Shown: positions 52,751-60,436 of the stretch, in pieces | How the letters are laid out: each line of letters starts with the position of its first letter | How positions within the stretch are numbered: the stretch's first letter is position 1 | Assembly (NCBI GenBank): GCA_964505415.1 | Contig: CAZDHW010000007.1 | Span: forward strand, 10,497-74,496 | Source of the DNA: DTDR01 sp964505415 | GTDB taxonomy: Bacteria > Hydrothermota > Tepidihabitantia > Tepidihabitantales > DTDR01 | Reading direction: 5' to 3' | Length of the DNA: 64,000 nucleotides | Notes under the pieces: model-generated | The model's input: only the letters and a program-made list of their open reading frames with translations | What the model was told of the DNA's origin: nothing | The model's database searches: none | Translations under genes and position numbers: made by a program

Positions 52751-53877
52751 GATTTTACCGCAATTTCCACTGCCTTTTTAATGGCTTCTTTCATATTATC
52801 AATTAAAATTACCTTGGTATCTTTTAAAATCTCATAGGCTTTATCTTGATTTGTTCCTATCAAGCGGGCAACAATGGGAATATCAGTTTCTTTAATTACT
52901 GATAAGACACCAGCAGCCACATCATCGCAACGGGTTATTCCGCCAAAAATATTTATCAAAATTACTTTTATCTCTTTATCTTGAATTAATAACCTTAAAG
53001 CTTTTTCTATTCTTTCTTTATTGGTAGAACCACCGATATCTAAAAAATTAGCTGGGTTTTCTCCATATTTTTTAATCAAATCCATTGTTGCCATTGCTAA
53101 ACCAGCACCATTAACAATACAGCCAACTTTACCAGATAATTTGATATAAGAAAAACCTAATTGTTTAGCTGCTTCTTCAATGGGGTTTCTTTTTTCTTGA
53201 TTTTCCCAAATTTTTAATTCTGGATGGCGAAAAAGGGCATTATCATCAATTATTATTTTAGCATCAATCGCACAAAAATTATTGTCCTTGGTTAAAGCCA
53301 AAGGGTTAATTTCCACCAAAGAGGATTCATAAATAAAAAATATGGTTGTCAATTTTTGTAAAAGTTCATTAAACTGATTCGCCAGTGATAAATCACCAAA
53401 AAGATTATAACAAAGGTTTCTTGCCTGATAATTTTTTAAACCTAACAGAGGGTCAATATTTATTTTTAAAATACTTTCTGGTTTTTCTTTTGCCAACTCT
53501 TCAATCTCAATCCCTCCTTCAAAAGAAGCGATAACTATTGGTGTCTTTTCTTTCCGGTCAATAGTTACCGAAAGATACAGTTCTTTTTTTATCTCAACAA
53601 AATTGCTTACCAAAACCTTTTCTACCGGAAAATCTTTGATTTTTAAAGAAAAAAGTTCCTTACCAATCTTTTTAGCTTCTTCTTCATTATTTGCCTTTTT
53701 AATCCCTCCGGCTTTTCCCCGACCACCAACCAATACTTGGGCTTTAAGAACGCAAGGGAAACCAATCTCTTTAGCAAAATTTACCAATTCTTCTTCATTA
53801 TTTGCCAATTTTTCTTTTGGGGTTAAAATATTAAATCTTCTGAATATCTCTTTTGCTTGATATTCAAACAATTTCAT
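52747..53877 (-). CDS. sucC: Succinyl-CoA synthetase, beta subunit
   Basis: The nucleotide-binding beta subunit. The 376 residues have the ATP-grasp start 'MKLFEYQAKEIFRRFNI', 'KAQVLVGGRGKAGGIK', 'EINPLALT', 'GAGLAMATMDLIKKYGENPANFLDIGG' region and 'NIFGGITRCDDVAAGV'. It leads an operon that runs through kor, ZIP, folK, the kinase and panBC. Its promoter ends eight bases before the ATG. Confidence 0.97.
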   Translation of the reverse strand: MKLFEYQAKEIFRRFNILTPKEKLANNEEELVNFAKEIGFPCVLKAQVLVGGRGKAGGIKKANNEEEAKKIGKELFSLKIKDFPVEKVLVSNFVEIKKELYLSVTIDRKEKTPIVIASFEGGIEIEELAKEKPESILKINIDPLLGLKNYQARNLCYNLFGDLSLANQFNELLQKLTTIFFIYESSLVEINPLALTKDNNFCAIDAKIIIDDNALFRHPELKIWENQEKRNPIEEAAKQLGFSYIKLSGKVGCIVNGAGLAMATMDLIKKYGENPANFLDIGGSTNKERIEKALRLLIQDKEIKVILINIFGGITRCDDVAAGVLSVIKETDIPIVARLIGTNQDKAYEILKDTKVILIDNMKEAIKKAVEIAVKS

Positions 53878-53885
53878 AGTTTTTA

Positions 53886-53914
53886 ATTTTAATAAAAAAT
53901 CTTTTAAAAATCAA
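53886..53914 (-). promoter_or_regulatory. Promoter of the sucCD-kor-panBC operon
   Basis: TTGATT (53914-53909), a 17-base spacer and TAAAAT (53891-53886) sit in the 38-base gap between the upstream redox operon and sucC. The ATG is eight bases after the -10, which predicts a leaderless or near-leaderless mRNA. Confidence 0.55.
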
Positions 53915-53915
53915 A

Positions 53916-54875
53916 TTACCGAATCTTGATTTTTATTGATTTGGAAGGGCACCGAAAATAACATTCCAAACAGCGGATACAATCGGTTTGATTGGGATTT
54001 TCATAGACATTTATATCAGTAGGACAGACTTTATTACAAATATTACATTGGGTACATTTTTCTTTATCTATTTCTAAGCGAAAAAGACTTAATTTATTAA
54101 AAATTGAATAAATCGCGCCAATTGGGCAGATAATACGGCAGAAAATTCTTTTTATATAAACTGCCAAAATAAAGATTGAAAATAATATTAAAATTTTTAA
54201 ATAGAAAAATAGACCAACCATACTTTTCAAACTATTTTCGGGGTCATATAAAACCAAAGGAATACCAGCTTCCAAAGTTCCTTGGGGACAAAGTTTACAG
54301 AACCAAGGCTCATTGGTAAAAAAGACAACAAAGGTTGCCAAAAATAAAAGAAAAAAGTATTTTAAAGAAGTGAGGTCAAAATTTTTTATTCTGATTTTCA
54401 AAAAGAGATCAAAAAGAAAACCAATAATTATTCCCATAAAAACAATAAGAATTTTAAAAACTAATAACAACTGATTAAATTTTAGCCAGATAAGAAAGTA
54501 AAATAAAAGAAAGAAAATTAAAGTAAAAAGGGGAGTTATTTTTGGCAAAGATAATTTTTTCTTACTTATTTTAAAAATCAAATCTTGAAAAAGTCCAAAA
54601 GGACATAACCAACCGCAAGCCATCCTGCCAATTATTGCTCCAAATAAGAGAAAGAAGCCTAAAACATAAAAGGGAAAATCTTTAACTATAATAAAATGTT
54701 GATAGGCACCAAGGGGACAAGAAAACCAGGTAGTTGGTGCTGACCAGCAATTTAAAATCGGTACCAAAAACCCTTTGAGATAACCAGTATAAATCAAAGT
54801 TTTTTCAAAAAATACTAAAATATAACTATTAATCAAAATGGTAAAAATTATCTGGGAAATTCGAAAAGGTCTCAT
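53916..54875 (-). CDS. Membrane polyferredoxin-like 4Fe-4S protein (NapH/YccM type)
   Basis: An inner-membrane electron carrier. I start it at the ATG at 54875, whose first bases overlap the stop of the small CXXC gene (ATGA); an upstream ATG at 54899 is in frame. About six membrane segments alternate with four Cys-Pro motifs ('CPLG', 'CGWLCPFG', 'CKLCPQG', 'CRIICPIG'). The C-terminus has two [4Fe-4S] sites, 'CTQCNICNKVCP' and 'CIRCLECYFRCP'. NapH and YccM relatives pass electrons between quinol or ferredoxin and periplasmic partners. Here it is the last gene of an operon with a thioredoxin and a CXXC peptide, so it may supply electrons to thiols. The function is inferred. Confidence 0.85.
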   Translation of the reverse strand: MRPFRISQIIFTILINSYILVFFEKTLIYTGYLKGFLVPILNCWSAPTTWFSCPLGAYQHFIIVKDFPFYVLGFFLLFGAIIGRMACGWLCPFGLFQDLIFKISKKKLSLPKITPLFTLIFFLLFYFLIWLKFNQLLLVFKILIVFMGIIIGFLFDLFLKIRIKNFDLTSLKYFFLLFLATFVVFFTNEPWFCKLCPQGTLEAGIPLVLYDPENSLKSMVGLFFYLKILILFSIFILAVYIKRIFCRIICPIGAIYSIFNKLSLFRLEIDKEKCTQCNICNKVCPTDINVYENPNQTDCIRCLECYFRCPSKSIKIKIR

Positions 54876-55006
54876 CCTAAGCCCATACAAGAAAGGCAAA
54901 GTAAAATTCCGGTATTAAAAACCTCTTTTATCTGTTCTAATTTAAAAGCGATTATTAAAAAAATAATGCCGATAATTAAAGGAATTAAAAAAAGATATCT
55001 CCTCAT
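54872..55006 (-). CDS. Small CXXC-motif membrane peptide (CD1871A-like)
   Basis: A 44-residue ORF with one hydrophobic segment ('YLFLIPLIIGIIFLIIAF') and a C-terminal 'CLSCMGLG'. Its ATG overlaps the stop of the barrel gene by one base (TAATG) and its stop overlaps the next ATG (ATGA), so it is exactly fitted between two genes. The layout of one membrane segment, a short linker and a terminal CXXC-x-G-x-G recalls the CD1871A family of CXXC proteins (family recalled, not searched). The cysteines should lie at one membrane face, ready for thiol exchange or metal binding. Confidence 0.7.
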   Translation of the reverse strand: MRRYLFLIPLIIGIIFLIIAFKLEQIKEVFNTGILLCLSCMGLG

Positions 55007-56466
55007 TAAAACCTTATTTGTAATAAAGTTTTTATTCCGCTAAAAGGCGCCTCATAACGACAGACACCACCAGAACAGACAAGCCCACCTCTTTCTTCAC
55101 CCATCCGAATATTAAAAGAGATATTTTGCGTAATAAAAAAGGCTCCTTCAAATAGTAGCCATTTATCTTCATAGTCATAACGGAAAACTTTCTTATCAGT
55201 CTTTTTATAACTAAAATTAAAGATAAAGTAAGGATTATATTGGTATTCTAAGGCAAAACCGTAATCCTTATATTTTTGAGTATCGTCGTAGATAATACCA
55301 AAAGGAATTTCTAAACCAAAGGTATGATTATCAAAAGTAAATTTTACTTCGTTAGCAAATTTAAAATCTTCACTTCTGGGGACTTTTATTTCAATCTCTT
55401 TTTTCTTAGAATAAGTGAAATTAAAGGTATTTTCAAAAACTTCATATATTTTAAAATCAATTTTACTAATTAGCTCTTTAACAAACTTATCTTTTTTTTC
55501 TGTTTGTAAATAACCATAACTACCTTCATAATTTAAAAAATCCCACGGGGTAAAATTTAAAGAGATATTAAATCCCTTTTCATCCCTTCCGCGATTAATT
55601 GCGATTCCTTCTTTAATAGGTGTTGGCACATCGTTATAACGATAGCCTTCACCACCAAAATCAATACTGTCATATTTCATTCCTTCTAAACTAATTCCAA
55701 AACCGCTAAAAGTAAAAGCAGTGGCTAAATAATGGCCCTTTCCTTTCTTCCTTCCACCGATTAATTCCCGAGTAGAAAGTTTTTGAGCAAATTCATAATA
55801 TAAATCAAAAAATTTATAACTTAAAGAAATACTTGGCCCAAAAATTTCGGTAAAAGCCTGGGGCGTAATATCTTTCTCCTTATTTAAACGGACATAACGG
55901 CCACCAATCTCTATTGAAGGAAAAGGATAAAAAATAATCTCACCACCTCTTAATTGGTCGGTAGTATCATTTTCGTATTGATATTTATTTTCTTGGAAAA
56001 TAATATTCTTCATCTTACCGGCAAAAACAGTAATATCCGATTTAAGAATATGAACCCCTCCTTTGACACCAAAAAGGAGCTTATCGTAACGAAAATCTTC
56101 ATTTAAATAAGAACGAAAAGCAAGCCCCCGACCAAAAACCTGATAAAAATTACCAACCAAAAAATCAAATTTATTACTTGCGTATTCAAAGTTATAATAA
56201 TACTCTTTAAAAGGTTTTCTTGGTAAGCTTGGTTGGTAAAGGAAGATTCCTGTCCGTAAATAGATATTCTCATAATTAAAAAGCAGACGGAATTTTGATT
56301 CCCAATGGTCAGAAAGTTTTAAAAGGCTATCCTTTTTTGTCCAAAACCAATATTCGCCTTTACCTTCACCAGTGATATTTATCTTCTTTTCTCCTGTTTC
56401 TTCTTGGGAATAGAGATTAAAAAAATAAAAGATTAATAAAAAAAATTTAATCTCTTTTATCTTCAT
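55006..56466 (-). CDS. Outer-membrane beta-barrel protein with single C-terminal Cys pair (DUF6029-like)
   Basis: A 486-residue exported protein. It has a signal peptide ('FFLLIFYFFNLYSQ'), many alternating aromatic and polar strands, and a terminal Phe ('LLQIRF'). 'VGNFYQVFGRGLAFRSYLNE' recalls DUF6029 proteins of Bacteroidetes (recalled, not searched). The only two cysteines are Cys464 and Cys469 in 'GGLVCSGGVCRYEAPF', just before the last strand. It overlaps the thioredoxin gene by 20 bases and the CXXC peptide gene by one, which suggests that these proteins act on its cysteine pair. The cargo or function is unknown. Confidence 0.78.
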   Translation of the reverse strand: MKIKEIKFFLLIFYFFNLYSQEETGEKKINITGEGKGEYWFWTKKDSLLKLSDHWESKFRLLFNYENIYLRTGIFLYQPSLPRKPFKEYYYNFEYASNKFDFLVGNFYQVFGRGLAFRSYLNEDFRYDKLLFGVKGGVHILKSDITVFAGKMKNIIFQENKYQYENDTTDQLRGGEIIFYPFPSIEIGGRYVRLNKEKDITPQAFTEIFGPSISLSYKFFDLYYEFAQKLSTRELIGGRKKGKGHYLATAFTFSGFGISLEGMKYDSIDFGGEGYRYNDVPTPIKEGIAINRGRDEKGFNISLNFTPWDFLNYEGSYGYLQTEKKDKFVKELISKIDFKIYEVFENTFNFTYSKKKEIEIKVPRSEDFKFANEVKFTFDNHTFGLEIPFGIIYDDTQKYKDYGFALEYQYNPYFIFNFSYKKTDKKVFRYDYEDKWLLFEGAFFITQNISFNIRMGEERGGLVCSGGVCRYEAPFSGIKTLLQIRF

Positions 56467-56971
56467 TTATTATTTCTTCAATAACCTTAATAAACTTTTT
56501 CTCATCACCTTTCCGATAACCACGGGAAATTAAGCGGATATTTCCCTTTTTATCCAAAATAAAACTTGTGGGCATTACCGAGCCGACGCCAAAGAGTTCT
56601 CTCACTTTTCCGTCGGTATCTAACAAAATCTCATATCGCCATTTTTTCCCTTTAACAAAGGTTTTCACATTATTTATTGCTCGCGGACCATCTTCCGAAA
56701 TTGCCAATACCTTTAACCCCAAGGTTTCATATTTATCATAAACCTTTTTAAAGGCATCCAACTCCTGAATACAAAGTTTACACCACAAAGCCCAAAAACT
56801 AATAAAGATTGGTCCTTTATCTAAAAGGGAATCAAGATAAACCTTTTCTTTATTAAGATTATAAAGGGAAAAACTTGGTGCCTTTTTATAACTCTTAAGG
56901 GTATCGCTTTTCTCTTGGGCATAAACTAAAAAAAAGAAAAGAAAAACAAAAAATAAATACCTTATTTTCAT
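56447..56971 (-). CDS. TlpA/ResA-like periplasmic thioredoxin
   Basis: A thiol-disulfide oxidoreductase of 174 residues from the ATG at 56971, which follows a textbook AAGGAGG site. The hydrophobic N-terminus ('YLFFVFLFFFLVYAQ') is a signal peptide or anchor. The active site is 'WALWCKLCIQEL' (Cys64, Cys67) with the cis-proline loop 'VMPTSFILDKKG'. TlpA/ResA proteins usually reduce disulfides outside the cytoplasm, for example in cytochrome c maturation. No cytochrome genes are near; instead it leads an operon with a Cys-pair barrel protein and membrane redox proteins. Confidence 0.9.
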   Translation of the reverse strand: MKIRYLFFVFLFFFLVYAQEKSDTLKSYKKAPSFSLYNLNKEKVYLDSLLDKGPIFISFWALWCKLCIQELDAFKKVYDKYETLGLKVLAISEDGPRAINNVKTFVKGKKWRYEILLDTDGKVRELFGVGSVMPTSFILDKKGNIRLISRGYRKGDEKKFIKVIEEIINEDKRD

Positions 56972-57006
56972 TCTTTTCCTCCTTAATTTAATAGACATAA
57001 TATTTT

Positions 57007-57035
57007 ATTATAAAAGAAAAATATATTTAAATCAA
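57007..57035 (-). promoter_or_regulatory. Promoter of the thioredoxin-barrel redox operon
   Basis: TTGATT (57035-57030), a 17-base spacer and TATAAT (57012-57007) lie 35 bases upstream of the ATG at 56971. Here the mRNA has a real leader with a strong Shine-Dalgarno sequence, unlike most operon-leading genes in the window. Confidence 0.6.
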
Positions 57036-57110
57036 GGATTTTAAAAATTTATAAAAACATTCCTGCTAAAATTTCCAACCATTGGAGCAATTTCTTTAAA
57101 AAAATATTAA

Positions 57111-57295
57111 TGTTCTTTCTTTATAAAATTTTTAACGGTTTATGAATAACGGTGACGATTCGCAAAAGAATCGCCATCCGCTTTTAATCAAATTAAACCT
57201 GCGGTTTAAATTAGAGAAATCAAGGAATTATTTGATTTTTTAGAAATTTTTACAACAAAATTCCGTAAGTAATCACCCTAATTTCTGAAAGAACA
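57111..57295. repeat. Spacer with terminal inverted repeats and internal hairpins
   Basis: The 330-base spacer between the redox operon and the CRISPR operon has no gene. TGTTCTTTC (57111-57119) and GAAAGAACA (57287-57295) form a perfect nine-base inverted repeat 167 bases apart. Inside are a hairpin (57151-57161 with 57168-57178, loop GCAAAA) and the palindrome TTAAACC-TGC-GGTTTAA (57193-57209). It could be a small MITE-like element, a structured RNA or the transcription end of the CRISPR operon. No CRISPR repeats were seen. Confidence 0.35.
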
Positions 57296-57300
57296 AAAAT

Positions 57301-58548
57301 TTAAGTGCACCAAGGAAAAGATAAATCTTTTTTTAGTTTGTCAAAGTTCTCTATATATTTTCTACCATAATTTTCAATAATATGGTTATAAAAATCTTCA
57401 CTTTTCTCTTTTAATATTGATTTTGTGCCGTGGGCTAATATTGAATTATTTCGCTCTGAAAGAAGCCCTATTAATTTATTATCTTCGTTAAAATCTTTAC
57501 CTAATTCATCACCGTAGTCTTCAAGTAAGTTATAAACTGCTCGTAAACCGATTTTTATTTTGCCATCTTTTTCGTCTCTTTCCTTTTCCAGCCATTCTTT
57601 GCTTTTATCAGGTACTTTTTTTAAATCAATATCATTACTCTTTTGTTCGTATTTGGTTAGCAGTCGCCATTGTCCGAGCATTTCTATTGCTCGATAAAGT
57701 CGGGCTACCGCATCGTCATATTTGCCTTCTTCTATTCTCCGATAAGCATTATTTATCAAATCAACAATTGTCAACTCAGAAATTTTTTCTTTTCTTAAAT
57801 CTTCGCCAATTTGGTGAATTTTACTTATAGTTTCTCTGTTTGGTATCTCAAACCTTTTTAAGCGGTAATGAGCAAACTTGATTTTTTCGTAACGACTCTT
57901 AAACTGGATGTGGTTGAATTTATCCCAACAATCATAAGCTTCAGCGATGAGAATTAAATTTTCCACCAGAGATTTTTCACTTTCGGAAAGGAGGTTCTCT
58001 TGATGGTTTTTGATTGGCTCTAATAAATTAATTGCGGAATTAAATTGATATCGCTGGATAAATTCAATAGCATTGTCAATTGTAAAAGAGGTAAAGATAC
58101 GCAGTGGTTCAAAAGTAATAAATCGCTCACTACCTTCAATTGGCTTTTTATTACTATCTCTTTTTACTGAAATATACTTGAGTCGGCAACGGAATTTTAT
58201 GGCAATAAACGCCAAAGCAGCGGACATTGGCTTTGTGCCGGTTGTGAAGTCTACAGTGGTAGTTTCTTTGTTATATTTTTTGGTGGCGAAAAGTTGAGTA
58301 ACTTTATCGTTCATCTGCTGAAAAATTTCTTCCACATCATCTATACTCTTAATAATGTAAATCTCCGAATTTTTTTTCGTTCTTTTAAGTTGTTGGATAA
58401 TCTCCTTGGCATTCTTTTCACTTTCCTTACTGGCAAAGAGTAGCAAAAAATCAGGATTTGCTTCTCGAATTGATTTGATCAGCGGTTTAGTGATATCTGC
58501 TTCCGGACCAGTGCCAATTCCAACGGTAGCAATAAAAAGGGATTTCAT
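57301..58548 (-). CDS. CRISPR-associated CARF-HEPN effector (Cas02710 / TIGR02710 family)
   Basis: An accessory RNase of type III CRISPR systems, expected to be switched on by cyclic oligoadenylate made by Cas10. The N-terminal CARF domain (about 1-150) shows 'FIATVGIGTGPE' and the ligand loop 'VDFTTGTKPMSAAL'. The C-terminal part has the family helix 'YDDAVARLYRAIEMLGQW' and the HEPN catalytic pattern R-x6-H at Arg366-His373 ('ERNNSILAHG'). It takes the place of Csm6 as last gene of the operon, three bases after csm5, with an AGGAG site. RNase activity is inferred from the family. Confidence 0.87.
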   Translation of the reverse strand: MKSLFIATVGIGTGPEADITKPLIKSIREANPDFLLLFASKESEKNAKEIIQQLKRTKKNSEIYIIKSIDDVEEIFQQMNDKVTQLFATKKYNKETTTVDFTTGTKPMSAALAFIAIKFRCRLKYISVKRDSNKKPIEGSERFITFEPLRIFTSFTIDNAIEFIQRYQFNSAINLLEPIKNHQENLLSESEKSLVENLILIAEAYDCWDKFNHIQFKSRYEKIKFAHYRLKRFEIPNRETISKIHQIGEDLRKEKISELTIVDLINNAYRRIEEGKYDDAVARLYRAIEMLGQWRLLTKYEQKSNDIDLKKVPDKSKEWLEKERDEKDGKIKIGLRAVYNLLEDYGDELGKDFNEDNKLIGLLSERNNSILAHGTKSILKEKSEDFYNHIIENYGRKYIENFDKLKKDLSFPWCT

Positions 58549-58551
58549 AGC

Positions 58552-59478
58552 CTACTCCTTTTGTAGTTTTACCCAACCCATTGGCAAAATTTTATCAATT
58601 CTTTTTCTGGTAGTAGGGGGTTTTACCGGATAATCTTTGATACCCAGTTCTTCAGCAAGAATTAAACAGGATGTTGCATAGGCAGTTACTCCTTGCCCTA
58701 AACGAATTAATATACCATTAGTTTTTATCTGATTTTTATCTTTCGCAAGAACTTTTTTATAAAAATCATTAACTATGGAAAGTATTTCCTCTTCTTTAAA
58801 AATAGTATTTTGGGATTTAATTTCCGCAACAAATTCTACATTTACTTTTAAAGTTTCATAGAGTATTGGTAATTCTTTACCAGATTTAGAGCCTTTGACT
58901 TTAACCAAAGAAATTTGGAGAACCTCGGAAGGGTTTTTATTGTTACTATCAATAACATCTAACCAACGGGTAAATCTTTTTAGTTTTAGAGCAGGATTTT
59001 TAGCAAGAGAAGAAAAGACAAACTCAAGCAAATCATCATACTTATTTTGAGGTTGAAGTTTTTGAAGTATAGATTCTTTAGCGGAAGAAAATTTTTCTTT
59101 TAATATATGATAAAAAATAGCAGAAAGAATACTCCCTTTTAAAGAACTACCAGGAATAAAAACTCTTCCGGCGCTTTTAATAAATTCTTTAACTACCGTT
59201 TTATTATTCTTGAGATACTCCTTTGCCTCACCAGTTATTGGCAAAGTATAAAGAATATGTTTTTTTAAGAGTTCCTTTGGAATAAGGTCGCCAAGATAGC
59301 GAGTGTGAAGAGCAGAATCAATAAATTTTTCTAATAAAGGTTGAAAGTTAGGGTCAGCAAATAGGCTATTTAAATTAATGCGATGAAAATATTCATTTTC
59401 TACCAAATATTCTGTTGGGCTGATTTCTTTACCCGAGCCAATATGAACGGGTGTTAAAGTTTTAATAATTATTTTCAT
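58552..59478 (-). CDS. csm5: Type III-A CRISPR protein Csm5 (Cas7 group)
   Basis: Csm5 caps the 3' end of the crRNA in the Csm complex. The 308-residue RAMP protein starts 'IIIKTLTPVHIGSGKEISPTEYL', has 'VFIPGSSLKGSILSAIFYHIL', and ends with the glycine-containing 'RLGQGVTAYATSCLILAEEL' segment. It overlaps csm4 by four bases (ATGA) and precedes the CARF effector. Confidence 0.92.
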   Translation of the reverse strand: MKIIIKTLTPVHIGSGKEISPTEYLVENEYFHRINLNSLFADPNFQPLLEKFIDSALHTRYLGDLIPKELLKKHILYTLPITGEAKEYLKNNKTVVKEFIKSAGRVFIPGSSLKGSILSAIFYHILKEKFSSAKESILQKLQPQNKYDDLLEFVFSSLAKNPALKLKRFTRWLDVIDSNNKNPSEVLQISLVKVKGSKSGKELPILYETLKVNVEFVAEIKSQNTIFKEEEILSIVNDFYKKVLAKDKNQIKTNGILIRLGQGVTAYATSCLILAEELGIKDYPVKPPTTRKRIDKILPMGWVKLQKE

Positions 59479-60428
59479 AATTCCTCCCCTTTACAAGGCA
59501 AACCAAATAGATAACCATAACGGTAAACCTTGTGAAATTTAAAAACTTCTGGTTCTACCGATACTAAAGTGCCTACTATTTTTTCTGGAGGGTGAGGAAA
59601 AACTGAGCCTTCAACGAACATTCTTATTGAACGACGCCTTAAACTTGAACAATAAGGTGAAAATATATATCCCTTTCTTTCAATAAGGTCATAAAAAGCA
59701 TTTTTTATTCCTGTTAATTCACTTTTATCTTTGGGATAATAAAGGGAAAGGGAAACAACACCGGTAGCATTGGTGGGAGTTTCAATTTCTATCTCCTCAA
59801 AGAGAGGTTTTTCAAAAAGCCCTTTACCGGAAGAACGGTCGCCACCAATTCCTTCATCGGCTAAAAGGCGAATTGCTGCTTCAAATTTTGGACGAAATTC
59901 TTCTTTTTGGAACTTAAAGAGGAAGAAAAGTCCCGCATCTTCTTTATAAATTACCTGACTAAAATAGAAAAATTTATCGCCGGGACGATTATCTAATCGA
60001 CTAAGTCCTACGCGAGGTATATCACTTAATTCCCAAGGAAAATAGGGTTCTTCTTGGGCAGGAATAGTTTCAATTTCTTTTATCATTTCTTTTAATTTTT
60101 CACCTTTCAAAAGTTTTTCAAAGCCAGTTTTGTTAACAAATTTTATTTTGGCTAACTCTCTTTCTTTTGGTAATTGGTTTTTCGGAAGAGGAAAGAAAAA
60201 AGTATTGCGCCAATAAGGAAAAGCCGAAGAGATAAGAAAAGGTGGTGAGTTATTTTCAAATTCTTTCAGAAGTTCTAATAAATCTTTATATAATAATTGG
60301 TAAGCATGACAAAAAGCCGAAAAAAGGGTATCAGAATGGATAAAAGTATCGGTTCCTTCTAACCAACCTTCTCTTTCTCCTAAATGAAGAGGTCCCTTTG
60401 GTTTTAATTTACAAAGAGAAAATTTCAT
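59475..60428 (-). CDS. csm4: Type III-A CRISPR protein Csm4 (Cas5 group)
   Basis: Csm4 binds the 5' handle of the crRNA and contacts Cas10. The 317 residues begin 'LCKLKPKGPLHLGEREGWLEG', include 'DTLFSAFCHAYQLL' and 'GIGGDRSSGKGLFE' (glycine-rich RAMP loop), and end 'HKVYRYGYLFGLPCKGEEL'. It lies eight bases after csm3. Confidence 0.92.
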   Translation of the reverse strand: MKFSLCKLKPKGPLHLGEREGWLEGTDTFIHSDTLFSAFCHAYQLLYKDLLELLKEFENNSPPFLISSAFPYWRNTFFFPLPKNQLPKERELAKIKFVNKTGFEKLLKGEKLKEMIKEIETIPAQEEPYFPWELSDIPRVGLSRLDNRPGDKFFYFSQVIYKEDAGLFFLFKFQKEEFRPKFEAAIRLLADEGIGGDRSSGKGLFEKPLFEEIEIETPTNATGVVSLSLYYPKDKSELTGIKNAFYDLIERKGYIFSPYCSSLRRRSIRMFVEGSVFPHPPEKIVGTLVSVEPEVFKFHKVYRYGYLFGLPCKGEEL

Positions 60429-60436
60429 TTTCCAAT

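Noticed and set aside
57151..57178. Intrinsic terminator at the hairpin 57151-57178
   Set aside because: The stem has a mismatch and a wobble, and only a short T-run (TTTT) follows three bases later on the plus strand, where no gene ends; on the minus strand there is no T-run.
56972..57300. Possible CRISPR array beside the csm operon
   Set aside because: Read for repeated 25-40 base units; only single hairpins and one inverted repeat are present, with no direct repeats or spacers.
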